64,000 bases of DNA. It comes from Candidimonas sp. SYP-B2681. GTDB taxonomy: Bacteria > Pseudomonadota > Gammaproteobacteria > Burkholderiales > Burkholderiaceae_B. Location: the NCBI RefSeq assembly GCF_003971065.1, contig NZ_RYDV01000003.1, positions 248,001-312,000 on the forward strand, given 5' to 3'. The notes beneath the pieces are model-generated. The model searched no databases and was not told the DNA's origin. It saw nothing but the letters and a program-made list of their open reading frames with translations. This document shows, one piece after another, positions 30,071 to 39,436 of this stretch. Every line of letters starts with the position of its first letter. Positions within the stretch are counted from its first letter, which is position 1. Position numbers and translations under genes: made by a program.

Positions 30071-31173
30071 CGCCGTCCCCCTTGCGACCATCTCATTTCT
30101 TTGAGTGTTGCGCTTTTTCTTTCAATACAAGCCAACAGCTCATTCCATGACTTGGAAAATGATGCGGTGCCCTCTATTTGAAGCCGTTCAGACAACTCGG
30201 TTTCATTGATGCCTGCGTGGCTGAAAGCGGCCAGCGTCGCACGGTAGTCTCCGCCATCGGGAGGCACGGTCTCTTGGATAAGACCATGGTCGGCGAAGGC
30301 CTCTAACGTTGCGGCGGGCATCGTATTGATGGTATCGGCAGCAGCCAGTGCCTGAATGTAGAGCGTGTCGGGCGCAGCGGGATCCTTGGTGCCGGTGCTT
30401 GCCCAGAGCAGGCGTTGCGGCATTGCGCCTGCATGAGCCAGGGTTTGCCAGCGTGGCGTCGCAAGTAGTTCCCTATATGCTTCGTAGGTACTTTTGGCTA
30501 TGGCTATACCCAGGCGATTTCGCATTTCGGGCGCGACCTGGTTTTGCACGGCCACATCCCAGCGGCTGATAAACAATGAAGCAACCGACGCGACGCGAGG
30601 GTCAAGATCTGCACGGAGCCGCCGTTCAATGCCGCGCATATAGGCGGTGGCAGCTTGTATATATTGCTCGCTGGAAAACAGCAAAGTGACGTTAATTGGC
30701 ACTCCCTTGAAGATGGACTCTTCAATAGCAACAAGGCCTGCTTCGGTTCCTGGTATTTTGATAAACAGATTGGGCCGCGCAGCGCTGGCATGCAGTTGCA
30801 GCGCCGACTCTATCGTGGCGACGGCATCTGCAGCCAGAACGGGCGACACTTCCAACGAAACCCAGCCGTCAATACTCTGCGTGGCGTCATGTATGGGGCG
30901 AAACAGGTCGGCGGCTCGCCTTAGGTCGTCCAGGGCCAATTCGAAGAACAGGGCTTCGCCTGCTTTACCCTCGCGTATTTTCTGATGAATGGCATCATCG
31001 TAGAGTTCCGAGCCTTCTATCGCCTTGTTGAAGATGGTGGGGTTTGACGTCAGCCCAGTTACCGCCAGGTGGTCAATGTAATGTTTTAACGTACCATCGT
31101 CGAGTATGCCGCGTGTAATGTTGTCCAGCCAAATGCTCTGTCCGGCGTGTTGAAGCTTATATAAGGGATTCAT
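30067..31173 (-). CDS. tal: transaldolase
   Basis: A 368-residue transaldolase of the long (Tal subfamily 2) class, moving a dihydroxyacetone unit between sugar phosphates. The Schiff-base lysine is Lys139 in [11 protein letters not shown], and the entry motif [11 protein letters not shown] lies at 40-50. With tkt it completes a non-oxidative pentose phosphate link to Pgi. It overlaps the HAD gene upstream and pgi downstream by 4 bases each. Confidence 0.94.
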   Translation of the reverse strand: MNPLYKLQHAGQSIWLDNITRGILDDGTLKHYIDHLAVTGLTSNPTIFNKAIEGSELYDDAIHQKIREGKAGEALFFELALDDLRRAADLFRPIHDATQSIDGWVSLEVSPVLAADAVATIESALQLHASAARPNLFIKIPGTEAGLVAIEESIFKGVPINVTLLFSSEQYIQAATAYMRGIERRLRADLDPRVASVASLFISRWDVAVQNQVAPEMRNRLGIAIAKSTYEAYRELLATPRWQTLAHAGAMPQRLLWASTGTKDPAAPDTLYIQALAAADTINTMPAATLEAFADHGLIQETVPPDGGDYRATLAAFSHAGINETELSERLQIEGTASFSKSWNELLACIERKSATLKEMRWSQGGRR

Positions 31174-31865
31174 GGCGTATTCCTCCTGGCTTGCGCCCAG
31201 ATGGCATTCAGGCGCTCAGGTAAATCAAGATGCACCAGGTCGCTGATGCGATCCAGCGTAATGTCAGCCGCAGGATAGGAACTGATATTGGCTGGATCGT
31301 GGGCATAATGCCCCTGACGTACAAAAATCGTTGTGAGGCGTTCGCCTAAAAAAGCTTTCATGGCCGCCAAAATGCGCAGCTTGTCCTCGACCATGACGTA
31401 GTGCCGACCCGGGTGGCGCGTCATAACGGCATCCAACATCTTTTCTTTGTGTATATAGACGAGGACACGGCCTTGTACGGCGTCCCACAAGCCGGAGCGC
31501 CGAATCTTGCGCGGTTGGAACACCACGTCGCCGTCGGATAAGATGACGGTTGTCCCCCACTGGTGCGCTCGCGCCAGCGCATCAAAAGCACCGGTAAAAA
31601 GACGCCTGGAGAATGGATACTCCAGTAGAAAGTCGGACATCTGAAGCATGCTGACATCATCCATTTTGTCGAGCCGATAGCGTTGCAGTGCGCCCAGGTA
31701 ATCGGTGTATCCCAATTCGGCGCGCAGGGCCTCGAAAATCTCCCAATAGCGCGCGGCGCTTTCGCGGCCAAAGTTCCGGGTCAGGTGCTGCGCGAGATCG
31801 ACAGTAACGCTATCGTTATCCAGTAGGGTATTGTCGACATCGAACAAAAGGATCAGATCATCCAT
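31170..31865 (-). CDS. HAD family hydrolase
   Basis: A 231-residue haloacid-dehalogenase-type phosphatase. Motif I is F-D-V-D-N-T-L-L-D with nucleophile Asp9 and Asp11, motif II the L-S-D-G-D segment, motif III probably the Lys in the Q-P-R-K-I-R stretch, and motif IV the V-E-D-K loop. A helical cap lies between motifs I and II. Its place in a sugar-phosphate operon suggests a sugar phosphatase or a side-product clean-up enzyme; the substrate cannot be read from sequence. It overlaps the GH94 gene (8 bases) and tal (4 bases). Confidence 0.85.
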   Translation of the reverse strand: MDDLILLFDVDNTLLDNDSVTVDLAQHLTRNFGRESAARYWEIFEALRAELGYTDYLGALQRYRLDKMDDVSMLQMSDFLLEYPFSRRLFTGAFDALARAHQWGTTVILSDGDVVFQPRKIRRSGLWDAVQGRVLVYIHKEKMLDAVMTRHPGRHYVMVEDKLRILAAMKAFLGERLTTIFVRQGHYAHDPANISSYPAADITLDRISDLVHLDLPERLNAIWAQARRNTP

Positions 31866-34800
31866 GATGCCCCCTGCCCGTCCGCGGCTTTTCGGGGCTT
31901 GTGGGTGCCTTATCGACCTGGGCCGCTATCACTACCTGAACCTGGTGATCCAGCCCGTCGTCGATGAGCCGGATTAACGACGAAACCTGGGGTATACCGT
32001 CAACCGACAAGCGCGTTTTGGCAGCAAACTGGTTTTGCTGCAGGCTAACGTGGATCTGGTAATTCGATGCACCGAAGCGGTAATTGATCGTGAACCATTC
32101 CCAATCTGCAGGGACGCAAGGCTCAATGACAAGCGTGTTGGCTTTGCGGTGCAAGCCCAGAATCGACTCGACGATAAGCCGGTACAGCCATCCGGATGAA
32201 CCCGTATACCAGGTCCAGCCGCCGCGCCCGGTATGCGGCGGCAGGCCATAGACATCCGATGCGACCACATAAGGCTCGACCTTGTAATGCGATATGGATT
32301 CGGCCGTCGAACCGTGGTGGATAGGGCTGAGCATGGAAAATAATTCCCAGGCTTTTCCCCGATCGTGCAACTGGGCAAAAGCCATCGCTACCCAGACTGC
32401 GGCGTGGGTATACTGGCCTCCGTTTTCCCTTACACCTGGCACATAAGCTTTGATATAGCCGGGGTCGGGCGCAGAGGTGTTGAATGGCGGCGCCAATAGC
32501 TTGATCAATGCGTTGGAGCGATCTACCAGTTGTGTATGGACTGCCTGCATGGCTTGGTGGGCATGGCCGGAATCGGCCGCCGACGACAACACCGACCAAC
32601 TTTGCGCAATCGAGTCGATTTGGCATTCAGTATTCTGGGCACTGCCTAGTGGCGCACCGTTGTCGAAGTAAGCGCGGCGAAACCAGGCTCCGTCCCAACC
32701 ATGCTTTTGAATATTGCCGCGTAGCAGTGCAGATTGTTCTTCGCATTCGCGAGCGAACGCCACATCACCTCTTGCTTGTGCTATAGGTGTGTATTCGTCC
32801 ATCACGTAGTTTAGGAAGAATGCCAGCCAAACGCTTTCGCCCTTGCCTTGCGCGCCAACTTTGTTCATACCGTCGTTCCAGTCGCCCGTTCCCATCAGCG
32901 GCAGACCGTGGGCGCCCAGGCGCAAGCCGTGGCGAATCGCCAGCACGCAATGCTCGTACAGTGTGGCGCTTTCGGCCGACTGACCGGGAAGTTCGTAATA
33001 CGACTCTTCGCCAGGCTTAAGTGGGCGGCCAGTGAGAAAGGGTATGTCTACATCAAGCACAGCGGTGTCGCCGACCGTTGCAACGTAATGGGAGACCGCA
33101 AGGGCCAGCCACAGGAAGTCATCCGAGCAGCGGGTGCGCACGCCCCGACCCTGAGGGGGATGCCACCAATGCTGCACATCGCCTTCGAGGTATTGGCGCG
33201 AAGCGCAACGCAGGATATGCGCGCGCACCAGGCCGGGCTGGGTATGCACCAGCGCCATAACGTCTTGCAACTGGTCGCGAAAACCGAAGGCCCCCGACGA
33301 TTGATAGAAACCGGTACGTGCCCACAGGCGGCAAGCAATCGTCTGATAAACGAGCCACCCATTGGCCAGGAAGTTCAGCGATTTGTCGCGGGTTTCCACC
33401 TGCACGGCGCCTAAGGTGCCTCTCCAGTACTCGGTGACTTGATCCAGGGCGGCATGAACTGCAGCCGGCTGTTCGAAGCGTTGAATCAGCGCCTGCGCCT
33501 CTCCCTGATTTTGACCGGCGCCCAGTTTGAAAATAATTTCGCGCTCTTGGCCCGCGCCTAGTTCAAAGGGAATTCGGATCGCGCCGCAAGGGTCGAGCAC
33601 ACCTCCCGCCCTGCCACCAAGCTCGGGCCGGGTCATGGCCACCGGCGCTTCCGGCGACCCATTTCGTCCAATAAACTCAGTTCGGTCGGCGGTCAGGGAA
33701 CAATTGGCGTCGTTCGAAGTAAAAAATGCCACGTAGGCGCCGAATTCCATGCTGTACGCATTGCGGGCCGTTATGGTGCCCTTGCTAGGGTCAAGTTCGG
33801 TGCATACTTGCATCATGGTTTTTTCGCGCAAGTCGCCCAACACCCATTCCACATAGCCTGTTGTAGAAAGACTCCTGCTGCGGCCAGAACAATTATGCAG
33901 TTTAAGCACGATGAACTTTATTGCCGCGTCGATAGCGACATAGACCCGCAGTTCAGACCTTATGCCGTCTTGTTCATGATCGAACATGCTGTAGCCAAAG
34001 CCGTGGCTGCAAACGTACTGGCCCTTGCCACGGCATGGCCAGGGCGTGGGCGACCAAAAGCAGCCCGTTTCTTCGTCGCGCAGGTAGATGGCTTCGCCCA
34101 GCGAATCGCCTATCGGGTCGTTAGACCAAGGCGTAAGCAGGAATTCGTGCGCATTTTCGCACCAGGTACTGGCGCAGCCGCTTTCCGACACCAGCGTACC
34201 GAAATCCGGGTTGGCCAGTACATTGACCCAAGGGGTTGGGGTGACTTGACCAGGCTCTAGGGTGATGACATACGCGGTACCGTCAGGCGTGAAGCCGCCC
34301 AGACCATTGTGAAAGCAGACGCTTGATGCTGTCGTGCCGCGGGCCGCCACGGGGTCGTGCTGCGGTGGCATAACGGAAGGCGCTGCAAGATGCGCCGTGG
34401 TTTTGGGTAAGGCCCGTTTTGCGAACTGTGCTGGTAAGGCGCCCGCCGACTGATCAAGAACGATACGGGCCACCGTCTGCAGCAGTATGCGGTCTTCGCG
34501 CGCCAAGGCTGTATCCAGGCGTATGAATATCCCTCCCGGCCGATCAATTTGATCGGACTGGTTTTCGTTGGCGACGAGCACCAGGACGCGCTCTTGCGCG
34601 CTTTGCCCGGCGGGCATACCCAAACTATTGCAAATAACCAGGTCAACGGCCAGGCCGCAACTGCGCCAATAGGCATGAGCCTGCAACATCTGGCGCAGCA
34701 GGTCAATATCTGGCGGATCATCCAATTGCAATAATACGATAGGCAAATCGCCGGAAATTGAAAAGCGCCACAAGCCAGATTGTCCACGCTCATTTTGCAT

Positions 34801-35853
34801 GACGGTAGCAGGGTCGGCTCGCCATGCTGGACTGTTATAGAGAATGGCATCGGCAAGGAGGCAATACAGGCCGCAATCCACTGGCTTGATGTCAAGATCG
34901 TTCAATAGCTGTTGGTGGTGCGTGTGCGCACTCCGGAAACTGTCATCTGCCACGCTGCGCTCACTATACTTTTCAATCAACGCCAGGCAGCTTTCCCTAC
35001 TGTCACCCGCACCAAAAAGATAGTAAATTTCGGTCGACTGGCCGGGCTTCAAATTGACCGGGCAGCGAATTGCAACAATGGGGTCCAGCACCGAACCCTG
35101 AGTGCCCGATAAGCGCTCTGTCTGCATTGCTTGCGGATTGACTGCCGTGTTGCCGCGCCCGATGAAGCGAGCCCGGTCGGTTTCGCAAGAAACATTTTCC
35201 ACCGCCACATCGCCGGCGATCAACATATGAAAAACCCAGGGTTCATCTGGGTCGGCGCCGCCTGGCCGCTTGCGGCAAAGTAATGCCCGCCGTTCACTAA
35301 CGATTTCCGTCTCGATAAACAGCTTGTTAAAGGCCGGGTGTGCGTCGTCGGTAGCAGGCGGCGCGAGGGCAACTTCGGCATAGCTGGTCAAGTCTATCAA
35401 CCTGTGATCGCCGGAATGGTTGGTGATTGTTATCTTGCGTATTTCAAGATCGTCGTCGATGCTGACGGTAATATCAGTGTGCAGGGCTAGCCCGAAGGCA
35501 TCGCAATGTAGGGTCGCGCAGCCACCCACAAAGCTGCTTTGGTAGTGTGCGGCACCGTTGCAGACCGGTTGAAAAGCGGCAGACCAAAGCGCTTTGGTGA
35601 TGAGGTCTCTAATGTAAAAAAAGACGCCCCAGTTATCACGGGTGCAATCTTCACGCCAACGGATGAGGGCGTTGTTTTTCCAACGGCTGTATCCGCCGCC
35701 TGCGCTTGTTACCATGGTGTGATACCGCCCGTTCGACAGCAGATGCGCTGCGGGCCAGGGGCCCGGATCGTAACTGGCATTGCACCCTTCCCCGCCGGCA
35801 CCCTTGTTGTTGATGGAACAAGCGCCGGTTTCCGGGGACGAGAGCGAATGCAT
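31858..35853 (-). CDS. GH94 beta-glucan phosphorylase-like protein (NdvB C-terminal half without GT84)
   Basis: A 1331-residue cytosolic protein matching only the C-terminal half of NdvB/ChvB cyclic beta-1,2-glucan synthases. It begins at L-L-S-N-G-R-Y-H-T-M-V-T-S-A-G-G-G-Y-S-R-W, the point where the GH94-related region follows in NdvB. Two glycosyltransferase-36 supersandwich domains (about 40-330 and 515-800) precede the (alpha/alpha)6 catalytic barrel. The GH94 acid motif G-D-W-N-D-G-M is at about 990-996 and the phosphate-site motif W-Y-T-G-S-S-G-W further on. Without the GT84 domain it should phosphorolyse beta-glucan to glucose 1-phosphate, not build it. It heads the seven-gene operon; GGAGG precedes the ATG. 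Confidence 0.85.
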   Translation of the reverse strand: MHSLSSPETGACSINNKGAGGEGCNASYDPGPWPAAHLLSNGRYHTMVTSAGGGYSRWKNNALIRWREDCTRDNWGVFFYIRDLITKALWSAAFQPVCNGAAHYQSSFVGGCATLHCDAFGLALHTDITVSIDDDLEIRKITITNHSGDHRLIDLTSYAEVALAPPATDDAHPAFNKLFIETEIVSERRALLCRKRPGGADPDEPWVFHMLIAGDVAVENVSCETDRARFIGRGNTAVNPQAMQTERLSGTQGSVLDPIVAIRCPVNLKPGQSTEIYYLFGAGDSRESCLALIEKYSERSVADDSFRSAHTHHQQLLNDLDIKPVDCGLYCLLADAILYNSPAWRADPATVMQNERGQSGLWRFSISGDLPIVLLQLDDPPDIDLLRQMLQAHAYWRSCGLAVDLVICNSLGMPAGQSAQERVLVLVANENQSDQIDRPGGIFIRLDTALAREDRILLQTVARIVLDQSAGALPAQFAKRALPKTTAHLAAPSVMPPQHDPVAARGTTASSVCFHNGLGGFTPDGTAYVITLEPGQVTPTPWVNVLANPDFGTLVSESGCASTWCENAHEFLLTPWSNDPIGDSLGEAIYLRDEETGCFWSPTPWPCRGKGQYVCSHGFGYSMFDHEQDGIRSELRVYVAIDAAIKFIVLKLHNCSGRSRSLSTTGYVEWVLGDLREKTMMQVCTELDPSKGTITARNAYSMEFGAYVAFFTSNDANCSLTADRTEFIGRNGSPEAPVAMTRPELGGRAGGVLDPCGAIRIPFELGAGQEREIIFKLGAGQNQGEAQALIQRFEQPAAVHAALDQVTEYWRGTLGAVQVETRDKSLNFLANGWLVYQTIACRLWARTGFYQSSGAFGFRDQLQDVMALVHTQPGLVRAHILRCASRQYLEGDVQHWWHPPQGRGVRTRCSDDFLWLALAVSHYVATVGDTAVLDVDIPFLTGRPLKPGEESYYELPGQSAESATLYEHCVLAIRHGLRLGAHGLPLMGTGDWNDGMNKVGAQGKGESVWLAFFLNYVMDEYTPIAQARGDVAFARECEEQSALLRGNIQKHGWDGAWFRRAYFDNGAPLGSAQNTECQIDSIAQSWSVLSSAADSGHAHQAMQAVHTQLVDRSNALIKLLAPPFNTSAPDPGYIKAYVPGVRENGGQYTHAAVWVAMAFAQLHDRGKAWELFSMLSPIHHGSTAESISHYKVEPYVVASDVYGLPPHTGRGGWTWYTGSSGWLYRLIVESILGLHRKANTLVIEPCVPADWEWFTINYRFGASNYQIHVSLQQNQFAAKTRLSVDGIPQVSSLIRLIDDGLDHQVQVVIAAQVDKAPTSPEKPRTGRGHHG

Positions 35854-35987
35854 GACGGGTCGACCTCCAGTAACGGAAAATCGCGGGGCCTAAATTTCAA
35901 TGTATAAAAACAGGCCGGCTATAAATAGCAGACTACTAACGGGGCAGGAAGTTCAAAAGCAATTTTCGTGCACAGGAAACGCCATGG

Positions 35988-36021
35988 AAAACGGCTTGGC
36001 AATAATTTGCCAAGCCGTTTT
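35988..36021 (-). terminator. strong terminator after the LIV operon
   Basis: A 15-bp perfect stem (35988-36002 with 36007-36021) with a 4-base loop and T-runs on both sides, so it can act in both directions. It lies 40 bases past livF and separates the transporter operon from the GH94 operon on the same strand. Confidence 0.88.
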
Positions 36022-36060
36022 TTGTGTGAGCAACTTGCATCCGGCACTGAAGCACGACAG

Positions 36061-36789
36061 TCAGCTGGCTGGTTCCTCCTCCCATTTTTCGGCACTTGCC
36101 CCCGCGAGGGCCCGCACTCTTTCCTCATCCCGCCCAAATTCCGCCGCAGCCCCCTCATATACGATACGACCTTCGTCCAGGACATAGGCCCGGTCAGCGA
36201 TTTCGACGGCGGCACGCACGTTCTGCTCGATCAGCAGCACCGACGTGCCTTCCTTACGAGTCGCCACGATAATTTTAAAAACGTCCCTGACAATCAATGG
36301 GGCGAGGCCTTGTGAAGGCTCATCCAAAAGCAGCAGTTTCGGATTAAGCAGCAAGGTTCGGGCAATTGCCAGCATCTCCTGCTCTCCTCCTGAAAGCTGG
36401 CGCCCCTTATTGGCTTTGCGTTCGGCCAATTTGGGGAAGAGTTCGTATACTCGCGCTACATTCCATGGGCCGGGCCTATCGACCGGCACCTTCAAGTTCT
36501 CTTCGACCGTGAGGTTTGAAAAAATGCGTCGACCCTCTGGAACGAAGCCAACCCCCAGCGCGGCGATTCTATAGGGCGGCCATTGCGTGGTTTCGTGACG
36601 AAGTATGTGCACACTGCCGCTGCGCGCACGCGTAAGCCCCATGATGCTGCGCAGCGTAGTCGATTTACCGGCACCGTTGCGACCCAGCAAGGTGACGAGC
36701 TCGCCCTCTTCCACGCTGAAGGTGACCCCGTCCAGAATATGGCTCTTATCGTAGTAAGTATGCAGATCCTGCACGTCGAGCGCTTTCAT
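36061..36789 (-). CDS. livF: LivF-type ABC transporter ATP-binding protein
   Basis: A 242-residue ATPase of the branched-chain amino acid (HAAT) ABC family. Walker A is G-R-N-G-A-G-K-S-T, the signature L-S-G-G-E-Q-E-M-L-A-I-A-R-T-L, and Walker B L-L-L-D-E-P-S-Q-G-L-A-P. It overlaps livG by 4 bases and is last in the five-gene transporter operon. Substrate is set by the receptor, not by this subunit. Confidence 0.93.
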   Translation of the reverse strand: MKALDVQDLHTYYDKSHILDGVTFSVEEGELVTLLGRNGAGKSTTLRSIMGLTRARSGSVHILRHETTQWPPYRIAALGVGFVPEGRRIFSNLTVEENLKVPVDRPGPWNVARVYELFPKLAERKANKGRQLSGGEQEMLAIARTLLLNPKLLLLDEPSQGLAPLIVRDVFKIIVATRKEGTSVLLIEQNVRAAVEIADRAYVLDEGRIVYEGAAAEFGRDEERVRALAGASAEKWEEEPAS

Positions 36790-37535
36790 GCAACCCTCCC
36801 CAGATAGGCGTCCTGCACCCGTTCGCTGGCCGCAATTTCGTCGGGCGCGCCCTCTTCGAGGACAGCCCCTTCCGCAAGTACGGTAATCCGATCGGCCAGA
36901 TTGAAAATCACTCGCATGTCGTGTTCGACCAGCACGATGGTCAGCGCTTGCGTCCTGTGCAATTTACGAATAAGCATCGCCGTGCTGTAGGTTTCGCGAC
37001 TGCCCATACCGGCAGTGGGTTCGTCCAGAAGCAGGATGCGCGGCTTGAGGGCCAGCGCCATCATGATTTCAGTCGCGCGCTGGTCGCCATGTGATAGTTC
37101 GCCTACCATCCTGTCAGCGTGCTGCGTCAAGCCGCCCAGGTCCATGAGTTCGTCCACGCGCTCGCGGACCTGGGCATCGTCAGCCCGGCCCAGCCATGGC
37201 TGCAGTCGCATCCCCATCGCGAGCTCAACAGGGATGCGCAAGTTTTGACGCACGCTCAATTCCGGGAAGATCTCGGTGATCTGGAAGGTTCGGGCCATTC
37301 CCAATCCAACCCGCTTATGCGGCGCGAGCCCCGTTATATCTTGGCCGCTCAGCAAGATACGGCCAGCGGTGGGCCGGAAGAACCCACTAATCAAATTGAA
37401 AAGAGTCGTCTTCCCCGCGCCATTGGGACCGATAAGCGCCCTCAGTTCGCCAACCTCGACCGCCATGGTGACATTGTTGACCGCTACAAGGCTTCCAAAA
37501 TGCTGCGATACATTCTTGACGTCCAGCAGGCTCAT
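36786..37535 (-). CDS. livG: LivG-type ABC transporter ATP-binding protein
   Basis: A 249-residue ATPase partner of LivF. Walker A is G-P-N-G-A-G-K-T-T, the signature reads L-S-H-G-D-Q-R-A-T-E-I, and Walker B is I-L-L-L-D-E-P-T-A-G-M. The frame is open 71 codons further upstream inside livM, but the ATG at 37535 overlaps the livM stop (ATGA) and gives the family start M-S-L-L-D-V-K-N-V. Confidence 0.93.
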   Translation of the reverse strand: MSLLDVKNVSQHFGSLVAVNNVTMAVEVGELRALIGPNGAGKTTLFNLISGFFRPTAGRILLSGQDITGLAPHKRVGLGMARTFQITEIFPELSVRQNLRIPVELAMGMRLQPWLGRADDAQVRERVDELMDLGGLTQHADRMVGELSHGDQRATEIMMALALKPRILLLDEPTAGMGSRETYSTAMLIRKLHRTQALTIVLVEHDMRVIFNLADRITVLAEGAVLEEGAPDEIAASERVQDAYLGRVA

Positions 37536-38482
37536 AGCAGTCTCTTTCGAACCATTCCCAGTACTCCACGCGGAAAAAACAGCACTATGAGCACGAAGAA
37601 TATTCCGATGAAAAACATCCAGTTTTGCGTGTAGCTGGAAACGTAGTCCTGCAGGATCACAAAAATTGCCGCGCCGATCAGTGGTCCCCAGAACGATCTC
37701 ATGCCGCCTACGACGGCCATGATCACGAAGTTGCCGGACAGTGTCCAATGCAATGTGCGCGGGTCCACAAAGTTATTCAGCAGCGCGTACAGCGTGCCGG
37801 CAAGGCTTGCGAAGAAGCACGAGATTACGAACGCAATCCAGATATGCATCTCTACCGGTATGCCCAGGAAGCGTGCACGCCGTTCGTTCTCCCGTATGGA
37901 TAGCAGCGTCCGCCCGAAAGGCGAACGAAGTATGAGGGCCATGACGCCCACTGATACTGCGAATATCAGGAGCACCAAATAGTAGTAGGCTTCTGCGTTG
38001 CCCAGGATATCGATCTGGGTAAAACCAAGATTGATAGGAAGGCGCTTCCAGCCGGTCAGACCGTCGTCCCCGCCGGTCACAGAACTCCACCGAAAAGCGA
38101 TGAAATAAAACATTTGGCCAAATGCGATGGTGACCATGGCGAAGTAAATGCCGCGCAGCTTCACGATCAACGCGCCGACTACGGCGGCCGCTATGGTTCC
38201 CGCAAGCACGCCCACGAGAATGCTCAATGTAGTGCTGGGCACCAGATACTTCAGCAGCATGCCCGCACCGTATGCGCCGAGACCAAAGTAGGCCGCATGC
38301 CCGAAGGACAGGACGCCCGTGAAACCCAGAAGAAAATTCACGGACATTGCCGCGAGTCCCAGCACAAGAACACGGGTCGCCAAACCGGTATAGCCGCCGA
38401 CGGCGCCCATCCAGTAAGGCATGGTCAAGAGCGCAATCCACAATAGAGCGATCGCAAGTCTCTTTTGTTTGATGTCAGTCAC
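37532..38482 (-). CDS. livM: LivM-type ABC transporter permease
   Basis: A 316-residue inner-membrane permease with about nine or ten hydrophobic segments. Family marks are V-L-G-L-A-A-M-S-V-N-F-L-L-G-F-T-G-V-L-S-F-G-H-A-A-Y-F-G-L-G-A-Y near the N-terminus and the E-N-E-R-R-A-R-F-L-G coupling loop. It overlaps livH and livG by 4 bases each. Confidence 0.93.
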   Translation of the reverse strand: MTDIKQKRLAIALLWIALLTMPYWMGAVGGYTGLATRVLVLGLAAMSVNFLLGFTGVLSFGHAAYFGLGAYGAGMLLKYLVPSTTLSILVGVLAGTIAAAVVGALIVKLRGIYFAMVTIAFGQMFYFIAFRWSSVTGGDDGLTGWKRLPINLGFTQIDILGNAEAYYYLVLLIFAVSVGVMALILRSPFGRTLLSIRENERRARFLGIPVEMHIWIAFVISCFFASLAGTLYALLNNFVDPRTLHWTLSGNFVIMAVVGGMRSFWGPLIGAAIFVILQDYVSSYTQNWMFFIGIFFVLIVLFFPRGVLGMVRKRLL

Positions 38483-39348
38483 AGATTCATCCCCTCTTCA
38501 CCGAGCAGGCCGCGCGGACGCACGAGCAGAACGAGGGCCATCATGATGTAGATGATCGCTTCAGAAGCGGACGGAACGAACACAGTCGCTATTCCGGACG
38601 CCACACCAATCAGCAATCCGCCCAGCAAGGTGCCGAATAGGCTGCCCAGACCTCCCACAATAATCGCAACAAAGCTGGGCATGATGAGCGCGTCGCCAAT
38701 GGTGGGCTGTAGCCCGAGAAGCCCCGCCGCCAGCACACCGGCCAACCCGGCCAGATAGATACCCAGCCCGAAGTTCAAGTTGCGCAAGATGCGTACATTC
38801 ACGCCCAGCACCGATACGGTTTCAAGGTCCAGCGTGCCGGCCCGGATGCGAATGCCCAGCCGGGTTCGCGTCAGGATCAGAAAGAGCCCCGCCACCGCAA
38901 TAGTGACCAGCACGACCATGAATACGCGATAACCCGTCAGGAAAAAGAAATACGTACTTAACGGCCGGGTCAGCCAATCGGGAACCCTGAAGGGCAAGCT
39001 TTGCGCTCCCCATATGTAGCGAAGCCCGTCTTCGAATACATAGGCCAGCCCAAATGTGAGCAACAGGCTGTAAAGCGGATCTCGTCCGTACAGCCTGCGT
39101 ATCATCAGGCGTTCGACGAGCAGGCCCAGCATGGCAGTCAGGACGGGCGCTACGATCAGGGCGCCCCAGAACCCCAGGTAGGGAACCAGCTCATAGGCTA
39201 TATAAGCGCCCAATGCCAAAAATCCACCGTGGGCGAAATTGATGACACTGGTCAAATTGATGATCAAGGAAAGCCCTAAGGCCATCAGGGCATAGAAAGC
39301 GCCAACGATCAAGCCGTTGAACACATTGAAGAGGATAAGCTCGGTCAT
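38479..39348 (-). CDS. livH: LivH-type ABC transporter permease
   Basis: A 289-residue permease of the branched-chain amino acid type. It has the N-terminal G-L-I-V-G-A-F-Y-A-L-M-A-L-G-L-S-L-I and V-I-N-F-A-H-G-G-F-L-A-L-G-A-Y segments and a G-L-G-S-L-F-G-T-L-L-G-G motif in the second half. An ATG four codons upstream (39360) is possible, but GGAAA is placed better for 39348. Confidence 0.92.
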   Translation of the reverse strand: MTELILFNVFNGLIVGAFYALMALGLSLIINLTSVINFAHGGFLALGAYIAYELVPYLGFWGALIVAPVLTAMLGLLVERLMIRRLYGRDPLYSLLLTFGLAYVFEDGLRYIWGAQSLPFRVPDWLTRPLSTYFFFLTGYRVFMVVLVTIAVAGLFLILTRTRLGIRIRAGTLDLETVSVLGVNVRILRNLNFGLGIYLAGLAGVLAAGLLGLQPTIGDALIMPSFVAIIVGGLGSLFGTLLGGLLIGVASGIATVFVPSASEAIIYIMMALVLLVRPRGLLGEEGMNL

Positions 39349-39436
39349 GCTGTTTTCCATCGCACGATGCGTATACCCATGCCGGGCACGAAAAAACAGG
39401 CGCCGAGCATCCGGCGGCGCCCACTCTTTACCGCAC

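Noticed and set aside
37536-37748. Long N-terminus of LivG
   Set aside because: It lies wholly inside livM; the ATGA overlap at 37535 and the family N-terminus define the start.
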